Assembly (NCBI GenBank): GCA_022072415.1
Contig: JAJVHW010000051.1
Location: forward strand, 1-46,825
Length of the DNA: 46,825 bases
DNA from: Planctomycetota bacterium
GTDB taxonomy: Bacteria; Planctomycetota; JAJSAM01; JAJVHW01
Direction of reading: 5' to 3'
Every line of letters begins with the position of its first letter. The first letter of the stretch is position 1. The notes below the pieces were generated by a model. It saw only the letters and a list, made by a program, of their open reading frames with translations. It was not told the DNA's origin and searched no databases. Positions 41,324 through 46,825 of the stretch are shown here, in pieces. Position numbers and translations under genes: made by a program.

Positions 41324-42538
41324 ATGGACCTCGCACGGATGCGGGCCGCCGACCGCTGGCTGGGCAGGCCGCTCTGCGCGGCGCTCACCCTCGTTCGCCG
41401 GCTGCTCCCCGCGCCCGGGCCGAAGCCCCCCGCCGAGGTCCGCCGCGTCCTCTTCGTGAAGCTCTCGGAGATGGGCGCGCTGGTCCTCTCCGCGCCGGCC
41501 TTCGCGGAGGCGCGCCGCGTCTTCCCGAACGCGGAGGTCCACCTCCTGTGCTTCTCGGAGAACGCCGAGCTCGCCGGGGTGGCGGGCGGGATCCCGCCGG
41601 ACCGACGGATCGAGGTCCGGCCCGGGGGCGTGCTCGCGACGATCGGCGGGCTCCTCGGCGCGATCCGGGAGGCGCGGCGGCGGCGCTTCGACGTCGTGGT
41701 GGACCTCGAGTACTTCTCCCGCGTCTCCGCGATCCTCTCGTTCCTGACGCGCGCGCCGGTCCGCGCGGGATACCACCGCTTCGAGGCGGAGGGGCTCTAC
41801 CAGGGCGACCTCTACACCCACCGCGCGTCGTGGAACCTGTATCTCCACGTCTCGCAGAGCTACGTCGCCCTCGTGCGCGCCGCTGCGGCCGATCCGCGGG
41901 CGACGCCTCTCCTCAAGGCCGAGGCGCCGCCCCTCGCCGACCTCGTGTTCCCGCGGTTCGAACCGACCGACGCGGACGTTTCCGCCGCCGCCGACGTGCT
42001 CCGCGCGGCCGGTGTGCCGGACGGCGCGCGCGTGCTCCTCGTCAACCCGAACTCGAGCGACCTGCTGCCGCTGCGCCGCTGGCCCGAGGAGCGCTTTACG
42101 GCGCTCTGCCGCGCGCTCGCCGACGCGCACCCCGACGCATGGATCGTGCTGACCGGCGCGGGCCACGAGGCCGAGGTGGCGGAGCGCATCCGGGCCGCGA
42201 GCGGCACGTCCCGGTGCGTGTCGATCGTCGGCAGGACCGGACTCCGCGCGCTTCTCGCGGTGTTCCGTCGCGCGTCGGTGCTCGTGTCGGCCGACAGCGG
42301 ACCGCCCCACTTCGCGGCCATGACCGACCTGCGCTGCGTGACCCTCTTCGGCCCCGAGACGCCGCAGCTCTACGGCCCGGTGACCTCGCGGAACACCGCG
42401 ATCACTGCGGGACTCGCGTGCAGCCCGTGCATCCACGCCTGGAACCGCCGGGTCTCGACGTGCACGGACAACCAGTGCATGCAGCGGATCGACGTGGCGC
42501 GGGTGGTGGCGGCGGTGAGCGCGGCCGTCGCCGGCTGA
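41324..42538 (+). CDS. GT9 heptosyltransferase-like glycosyltransferase
   Basis: A 404-aa GT-B enzyme of the ADP-heptose:LPS heptosyltransferase family. VRRVLFVKLSEMGALVLSAP at the start, VLLVNPNSSDLLPLRRWPEE mid-protein, and SADSGPPHFAAMTDLRCVTL at the donor site match WaaF/WaaQ relatives. It probably builds LPS core or another surface glycan. GGAGC precedes the ATG at 41324, which is divergent from the aminotransferase. A C-terminal Cys-rich piece (CSPCIHAWNRRVSTC, then CMQRID) is seen in many relatives and may bind metal. Confidence 0.88.
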   Translation: MDLARMRAADRWLGRPLCAALTLVRRLLPAPGPKPPAEVRRVLFVKLSEMGALVLSAPAFAEARRVFPNAEVHLLCFSENAELAGVAGGIPPDRRIEVRPGGVLATIGGLLGAIREARRRRFDVVVDLEYFSRVSAILSFLTRAPVRAGYHRFEAEGLYQGDLYTHRASWNLYLHVSQSYVALVRAAAADPRATPLLKAEAPPLADLVFPRFEPTDADVSAAADVLRAAGVPDGARVLLVNPNSSDLLPLRRWPEERFTALCRALADAHPDAWIVLTGAGHEAEVAERIRAASGTSRCVSIVGRTGLRALLAVFRRASVLVSADSGPPHFAAMTDLRCVTLFGPETPQLYGPVTSRNTAITAGLACSPCIHAWNRRVSTCTDNQCMQRIDVARVVAAVSAAVAG

Positions 42539-42563
42539 GCTGGCGTCGCCCCGCGAAACGAAG

Positions 42564-42614
42564 ACAGCCCCGGCCGCCTGCCTCCGTGGACCGGAGGCCG
42601 GATGACCGGGGCTG
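42564..42614. terminator. Hairpin between convergent genes
   Basis: cagccccgg (42564-42572) pairs with ccggggctg (42606-42614), with an inner cctccg-tgga-cggagg helix. It stands in the 103-bp gap between the convergent heptosyltransferase and toroid genes. There is no T-run, so a bidirectional terminator is only likely, not certain. Confidence 0.45.
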
Positions 42615-42641
42615 CTCGGGTCGCGGGCGACCCGGGACGTC

Positions 42642-44270
42642 CTACTTCGCGCCGCCCGTGCCCATCACGCGGCCGTAGCGGTAGAAGACCTCGAGGCAGA
42701 GGCAGTTGACCGCCGTCGAGTAGATGCGGCCGCCTTCCGGCGCCCACGGGTCCTCGGGGTCCCAGGAGCCGATCTCGTCGCGGCCCGGCTCGGTGCGCTG
42801 GTGCTTGATGATGGACTCCTCCATCGCCGGCTTCCACGCCTCCCAGTACTTGCCGCCGAGCTGGTACATCGCCAGCGAGCCGTAGTACCAGTAGTAGAAG
42901 TCGATGCAGCCCGCGTCGGCGTCCCACTTGGGGAGCTTCTTCAGCATGAGGTCGCCGCCCTTGGCGATCATCTCGTCCTTCTTGATCTCGTCGCCCTCGT
43001 CGCCCTTGCTGTGGTGGCAGAAGATGCGGTTGAGGACGCCCACGGCCGTCATGGCCTCGGACTCGCTCTGCGGGAACTTGTCCTTCATCGCCTCCGTGCG
43101 GGCGGGCCCGGTGCCGCGGGTCTGGTACCCCACGCGGCCGAAGTCCGGCTCCGTCATGCGGTCGGTCCAGGTGAGGGCGCCCTGGAACGCCGTCTTGTCC
43201 ACTTCGAGCTCCGCCATGATCGCGGACTTGAGGGCCATCACGGCCCAGCCCGTGACCGACGTGTCGTTGTCGCCGTCGCGGACGCCGTAGCGCCACGCGA
43301 GGTAGGGGTTCTGCGACTGGATGACGAAGTTGACGCCGCGCTGCGCCGACTCGCGGAAGAGCGGCGACTGCGTGAGGCCGTACGCCTCGGTCATCGCGAG
43401 CGACGCGCACATGTGGTTGTACTGGAAGTGCTGCGTGGAGCGCGGGCCGAAGCAGCCTTCCGCGTCCTGCTGGTCCTTCAGCCACTTGAGGCCGTTGCGG
43501 ACCGTGTCCTTGTACGTGCCGTTCTGGTGCGTCTCGCCGGCGCCGAGGAAGCAGAGGAGCGCGAGGCCCGAGTTGCCCGGGTCGTACGTCCCCTCGCCGG
43601 GGCCCGAGCACTTGTTGAGCTTGCACATCTGGTCGAAGCCGTCGGTGTCCCAACGGCCGTCAGAGCTCTGGTGGTTCTTCAGCCACTCGAGGGCGAGGTC
43701 CACGGCGTTCTGCGACTTCTTGCCGCCGCCGCCCGCCTTCAGGTTGTTGCGGCCGCCGCGGCGGTTGCCGAACTTGCCGCCGGCGCCGCCGCCGATGCCG
43801 ATGGTGCCGTTCGTGCCCGGCCCCTCGAACGGGGCGTCGGAGTTGAAGCGCGGGTCGCCGAGGGACCCGTTGTCGTCCATGTCGTCGTCGGTCTCGTTGT
43901 GGTCGGAGACCTTCGCGTCCTTGAGGACCGGGTCCTCGACGACGCGCTCGGACTCCTCGAGAGGCTTCGTCTCCTCGGGCGTCGGAGGCGGCTCCTCCTC
44001 CTTCATCTCGAGGTTCTCGGTCTGGTTCATCGTGAGGTTCGACTGCTCCTGCACGGGCGGCGGAGGCGCGCTCGGCATGAGGGCGAAGATCGCGAAGGCC
44101 ACGCCGTGGATGCCGATCGACGCGAGGAGCCAGGGGGCGTTCTTCGTCTGCTCGTAGAGCAGCTCGTTGAAGTCCTTCGCCTCGTGGCCGTACATGCGCT
44201 CGGACAGCGTCATCTGCTCGCGCTGGGGCGGCGCTTCGGCCTGACGGCCGCGCTGGGGCTTCTGTGCCAT
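42642..44270 (-). CDS. Membrane-anchored alpha/alpha-toroid (prenyltransferase/squalene-cyclase-like) protein
   Basis: A 542-aa protein. A cytoplasmic head (~1-45) is followed by one membrane segment (~47-70, LLASIGIHGVAFAIFALM), a Pro/Glu-rich linker, and a Gly-rich stretch (~150-190). The toroid domain starts near 190 (VDLALEWLKNHQSSDGRWDT, later GLKWLKDQQDAEGCFGP), showing the QxxxGxW-like repeats of terpene-cyclase folds. The TonB-like anchor plus toroid is a build typical of Planctomycetota; relatives have no proven activity. GAGAGG precedes the ATG at 44270. A TAACAT -10-like hexamer lies at 44355-44360 on this strand. Confidence 0.88.
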   Translation of the reverse strand: MAQKPQRGRQAEAPPQREQMTLSERMYGHEAKDFNELLYEQTKNAPWLLASIGIHGVAFAIFALMPSAPPPPVQEQSNLTMNQTENLEMKEEEPPPTPEETKPLEESERVVEDPVLKDAKVSDHNETDDDMDDNGSLGDPRFNSDAPFEGPGTNGTIGIGGGAGGKFGNRRGGRNNLKAGGGGKKSQNAVDLALEWLKNHQSSDGRWDTDGFDQMCKLNKCSGPGEGTYDPGNSGLALLCFLGAGETHQNGTYKDTVRNGLKWLKDQQDAEGCFGPRSTQHFQYNHMCASLAMTEAYGLTQSPLFRESAQRGVNFVIQSQNPYLAWRYGVRDGDNDTSVTGWAVMALKSAIMAELEVDKTAFQGALTWTDRMTEPDFGRVGYQTRGTGPARTEAMKDKFPQSESEAMTAVGVLNRIFCHHSKGDEGDEIKKDEMIAKGGDLMLKKLPKWDADAGCIDFYYWYYGSLAMYQLGGKYWEAWKPAMEESIIKHQRTEPGRDEIGSWDPEDPWAPEGGRIYSTAVNCLCLEVFYRYGRVMGTGGAK

Positions 44271-44389
44271 GTCGAACCTCTCGCTGAGGGGACGAACCGG
44301 GCCCGCCGGGGGTTCCCGACGCGCCGCCCGGGCCGCGCCCGGGTACCGTCGGGGATGTTACCCGGGGGTCCCGTGATCCTCCTGAACGA

Positions 44390-44436
44390 AACCCCGCCTC
44401 CGCGGTTCGGAGGAAATCCCGGATTCCGGCGGGGTT
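44390..44436 (-). terminator. Rho-independent terminator of the PpiC-like gene
   Basis: On the minus strand AACCCCGCC (44428-44436 side) pairs with GGCGGGGTT (44390-44398), and the stem is followed by TTCGTT. It begins 10 bp after the PpiC-like stop, in the right orientation. The loop is long (about 29 nt) and contains its own small stem. Confidence 0.65.
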
Positions 44437-44445
44437 GACGGAGGC

Positions 44446-45654
44446 TCAGTTCGAGCCCGGGTCCGTGGCCTTCCGGCGGGCCGCGCTCAGGTGCTCGCGG
44501 AGCCCGGACGCCACGTCCTGCGGCCGGACGGTCGCCTCCTCGAGGAGCGAGAGGCAGACCTCGTAGTACGCCGCGTCGAACTTGCGCCCGCGGAGCTCCT
44601 CCTCGAGCCGGGGCTGCGCCTCCTCGAACGGGATCGTGCGCGCGGGCGTGACGCCTTCGGAACGCAGGATGTGGAAGCTCGGGCCCTTCTGGAGGATCTC
44701 CGACAGCGCGCCGCGGGGCTTGTCGAACGCCTGCTCCTCGATCCACGGCTGCGCCTTCCCGCGCTCGGTGAGTTCGATCAGCCCGTCGGCGGGGTCGGGC
44801 TCCGGGGAGTTCCGGGTGACGTCGCGGAAGACCGGCACCCAGTCCTCCCCGGCCCGGAGCCGCGCGAGCGCCGCCTCGGCCTTCCGGCGGGCGTCGGCCA
44901 CCGCGGCTTCGCGGTCCGGCGCGTCGAGGTCGGAGAGGATCGTCAGCTTCCGCACCCGCGCGACCGCCGGCACCTTGAATCGCTCGGGGTTCGCCTCGTA
45001 CGCGGCGACGACGTCGGTCGGCCGCACCCACGTGTCCGTCCGGGCGCGCACGCGCACGTTCGCCGACGACGAGAGCCCCACCGCCGCGCTCATGTACCGC
45101 CGCGCCCGCTCGCGGCGCCGCAGCACGTCCTCCCACTCCCGGCGGGTCATGTCCCGCTCGGCGAGGTACGCGTCGAGCTTCCCGCCCGCGCGTTCGAGCC
45201 GCCGGACCTCGTTCGCCTGGATGCGCTCCATGTCGTCGCGCGCGAGATCGATCCCGCTCTCGACGGCCGCCTGGTCCACGAGACGCTCCGTCAGGATGTC
45301 GTAGAAGGTGCTCTTCTCGAGCGTCGCGAGGTCCGCGTCCTCGGACAGCACCCGCCGGGACGGCAGCCGCAGCGCGACGTCGCGGTACGTCACCACCTCG
45401 CCGTTCACGTACCCGAGCACGCGCGACGGCGACGTGGAGGACACGACGCGAGGCTGCGGCGGCGCCTGCTCGGCCGCGTCGTTGAGGATCTTCGTGGTCG
45501 CCGGCGCCGGGTCATCCCGCGACGCGGAGCCCTCGTCCCCCGGCTCCGCCGAAGCGCACCCGCCGGCCGCGAACGCCCCCGCGATCACGAGCGGCGCCGC
45601 GATGGCGGACGTCAGGTTCCGGACCGACCGACGGGACGACGGAGCAGCGTGCAT
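44446..45654 (-). CDS. PpiC/SurA-like peptidyl-prolyl isomerase lipoprotein
   Basis: A 402-aa exported protein. Residues ~1-32 form a signal that ends in AFAAGGCASA, a lipobox-like site. A SurA-type N-terminal helical region follows (~80-190: RVLGYVNGEVVTYRDVALRL, then LDAYLAERDMTRREWEDVLR), then a PpiC rotamase domain (~245-360: KVPAVARVRKLTIL, then EILQKGPSFHILRSEGVTP). Such proteins help outer-membrane proteins fold in the periplasm. The track start at 45978 adds unrelated sequence; ATG 45654 gives the signal directly. No clear Shine-Dalgarno is present. Confidence 0.85.
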   Translation of the reverse strand: MHAAPSSRRSVRNLTSAIAAPLVIAGAFAAGGCASAEPGDEGSASRDDPAPATTKILNDAAEQAPPQPRVVSSTSPSRVLGYVNGEVVTYRDVALRLPSRRVLSEDADLATLEKSTFYDILTERLVDQAAVESGIDLARDDMERIQANEVRRLERAGGKLDAYLAERDMTRREWEDVLRRRERARRYMSAAVGLSSSANVRVRARTDTWVRPTDVVAAYEANPERFKVPAVARVRKLTILSDLDAPDREAAVADARRKAEAALARLRAGEDWVPVFRDVTRNSPEPDPADGLIELTERGKAQPWIEEQAFDKPRGALSEILQKGPSFHILRSEGVTPARTIPFEEAQPRLEEELRGRKFDAAYYEVCLSLLEEATVRPQDVASGLREHLSAARRKATDPGSN

Positions 45655-45855
45655 CCGTCGATGAGAGATGCCCCCCGCCCCGCCGCGCCAGCCAATTCGC
45701 AGGGCGGGGGTCGCGCGCGCCTCCTCCGTACACCGTGCGGACGCCGCCCCGGAACAAGGGTCACACCGGCACCGATCGCGGCGGCCGGCGTGCACTCGCC
45801 GCTCGGCTCCGGATCTCCCGGCGCGACGACGGCCCCACGGACCCGTCCGCCGCCG

Positions 45856-46047
45856 GTGCGGTACACTCCGGAGCAACGTGACGCCTTCCACGAGGCCGTG
45901 CGCTCCCGCGTCCGGGACGCTCTGCTCCGCGCAGAGGGTGCCCGTGCGCGGCGCCGCGCGGAGCGCGAGATGATCCACGCGGAGTTCGAGGCTGTGGGGG
46001 GACGGATTCTTGGCCGCCTAGCTCGGGACCGGGCGACGGAAGTGTAG
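45856..46047 (+). CDS. Doubtful small charged ORF
   Basis: A GTG at 45856 opens 63 codons rich in Arg, Glu and Ala (YTPEQRDAFHEAVRSRVRDA, then EREMIHAEFEAVGGRILGRL), helical in pattern and better behaved than the frame upstream. But tacact at 45860-45865 looks like a -10 element, which would put a promoter here instead of a start. No family recognised. The rest of the region 45655-46056 holds nothing else I can support. Confidence 0.3.
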   Translation: MRYTPEQRDAFHEAVRSRVRDALLRAEGARARRRAEREMIHAEFEAVGGRILGRLARDRATEV

Positions 46048-46065
46048 AAATGAAAGCTGACCCCA

Positions 46066-46248
46066 TTGGCAAACCTCATCGCGCAGGACTCGAGTTTCAA
46101 TCGCGGAGCATTCAATCAGCTCGAGAAGGAACTAGCAATGCACCTTGATGCCGGAACTACGGTTGACTACGCGTACGAGGTCCACTACGCTGATGGCCTT
46201 GGTGCGCGACCGACTGGCCTCACGGTTGGCGCCTCAATCAATGAATGA
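46066..46248 (+). pseudogene. C-terminal remnant of a nuclease-type polymorphic toxin
   Basis: A 60-residue frame beginning at a TTG inside the left inverted repeat, 15 bp after an in-frame stop. ANLIAQDSSFNRGAFNQLEK followed by YAYEVHYADGLGARPTGLTV resembles the last part of DNA/RNA non-specific endonuclease domains at the ends of polymorphic toxins (NLIPQ, lN.G..K.lE, RP...V). The rest of the toxin is missing, so it should be inactive. The match is from memory of the motif and not from a search. Confidence 0.55.
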
Positions 46249-46297
46249 CCAATGACCTACTCCGACTTAATCAACGCCCCCGGCGGAAGGTAACCCG

Positions 46298-46657
46298 ATG
46301 ACTCACGAGTTTGAGTTCATCGGATCGAGACTCATGCAGAGTCTCGATGGCGTTTCATGGAGCAGCGCGTGGATATCGTTCGAGATCGTCGATCAGGGAG
46401 TGATCCGACGGAGCCAAAGATTCCGTCCCGAAACGGGTGGTTCTGAACGAGACTTCCGCCTGATCGATCCCATCGGCGTCGCCAAGGTGGTCGAGTCACT
46501 TCGCGATGAGATGGCCCAGCAGGGCTATCCGAGGTGGAGTGGGCTCGTCATCAAGCTCCATCCCACCGGTGACTACCAGTTTGAGTACCGATACCCCGAC
46601 TCAGGTCCGTCCCATTTGCTTCGTTCGAACGAGGACACGCCAGGCGGCGGAACGTAG
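46298..46657 (+). CDS. DUF600/YezG-like immunity protein
   Basis: A 119-aa protein. WSSAWISFEIVDQGVIRRSQ, then VAKVVESLRDEMAQQGYPRW and LVIKLHPTGDYQFEYRYPD, fit the DUF600 (YezG) immunity fold, which neutralises nuclease toxins delivered by neighbours. GGAAGG lies before the ATG at 46298. It follows the toxin remnant by 49 bp, the normal order of toxin then immunity gene, so it may still protect the cell against relatives carrying the full toxin. Confidence 0.6.
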   Translation: MTHEFEFIGSRLMQSLDGVSWSSAWISFEIVDQGVIRRSQRFRPETGGSERDFRLIDPIGVAKVVESLRDEMAQQGYPRWSGLVIKLHPTGDYQFEYRYPDSGPSHLLRSNEDTPGGGT

Positions 46658-46682
46658 GCGTGCCAATGTGCCAATGGGGTCA

Positions 46683-46771
46683 GATGAGATGAGAAGGTCG
46701 GCTCTCCGGACGAAGAACCCTTCGTAGGGGTTTCAAGTCTGCAACCGGGCCTTGCGCCCAGGAGAACCGGC
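46683..46771 (+). promoter_or_regulatory. Structured leader before the IS110-like gene
   Basis: Between the right inverted repeat and the next start lie acgaag-aacc-cttcgt (46709-46724) and gggc-cttgc-gccc (46747-46759). IS110-family elements carry a noncoding bridge RNA at one end, so this may be part of it. Neither the element edge nor the RNA limits are visible. Confidence 0.3.
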
Positions 46772-46825
46772 ATGAGCAAGGGTACACGCTTCGTCCTCGG
46801 GTTCGACATCGGCGACCGCCTCTCG
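46772..46825 (+). CDS. Start of a probable IS110-family transposase (partial)
   Basis: Eighteen codons (MSKGTRFVLGFDIGDRLS) cut by the window edge, with AGGAGAA at 46760-46766 as ribosome-binding site. The GFDIGD turn with the first acidic residue of a DEDD site resembles the N-terminus of IS110-family transposases. An actin-like ATPase start would look similar, so the call rests on position beside the inverted-repeat cassette. Confidence 0.5.
   Translation, partial: MSKGTRFVLGFDIGDRLS

Larger units (their letters stand above)
46057..46682. mobile_element. Low-GC cassette bounded by 15-bp perfect inverted repeats
   Basis: ctgaccccattggca (46057-46071) and tgccaatggggtcag (46668-46682) are exact inverse complements. 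Between them lie a toxin-tail ORF and an immunity-like gene, with clearly lower GC than the rest of the window. No obvious target-site duplication flanks the ends and no transposase lies inside, so the class is unknown; a non-autonomous element or a repeat-bounded cassette fits. Confidence 0.7.

Overview
The window is a very GC-rich, gene-dense bacterial segment. LPS-type heptosyltransferase, lipoproteins and a SurA/PpiC-like protein point to a Gram-negative envelope. A DUF1800/DUF1501 pair, a membrane-anchored prenyltransferase-type toroid protein, a DUF350 protein and a lipoprotein of a DUF1579-like type together suggest Planctomycetota or a nearby lineage. That placement is inference from gene content; no rRNA is present.

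Layout. 1-5.1 kb: a Cys-rich membrane protein, a two-repeat DUF350 membrane protein, a large carboxypeptidase-regulatory/PDZ-like protein, tRNA-Cys, a tiny basic protein and an ExbD-like protein. 5.1-12 kb: a minus-strand operon with 4-bp overlaps, GT4 glycosyltransferase -> GH57 -> a 1424-aa fusion of GT3 glycogen synthase and GT35 alpha-glucan phosphorylase. 12-26.4 kb: the most unusual part. It holds four ATP-grasp ligases (three are paralogues), a GCS2-type carboxylate-amine ligase fused to CBS domains, a peptidase-S51-like protein, two alpha/beta-hydrolase esterases and an AstE/AspA-like deacylase. glgA, glgC and a VapBC toxin-antitoxin pair sit among them. 26.4-34.6 kb: a lipoprotein, DUF1501 and DUF1800 proteins, a hypothetical protein and an exported PQQ-type sugar dehydrogenase-like protein. 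34.6-38.9 kb: a 68-bp tandem repeat array, tRNA-Phe, a ChrB-like protein, ribF, def, a TPR protein and rpsT. 38.9-45.7 kb: a second related repeat array, sulfotransferase plus aminotransferase, heptosyltransferase, toroid protein and PpiC-like lipoprotein. 46.0-46.8 kb: a lower-GC cassette with 15-bp perfect inverted repeats, carrying the tail of a nuclease toxin and a DUF600-like immunity gene. It is followed by the start of a probable IS110-family transposase.

How the genes work together. The glycogen genes can make ADP-glucose (GlgC), polymerise it (GlgA and the GT3 half), and break the polymer down (GT35 half, GH57). The interleaved ligase/hydrolase set looks like a pathway that joins amino acids or carboxylates by ATP-dependent amide formation and trims or de-esterifies the product. 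Neither substrate nor product can be read from the sequence. This set, with its CBS-domain ligase and its promoter region shared with glgC, is the best candidate for an undescribed system here.
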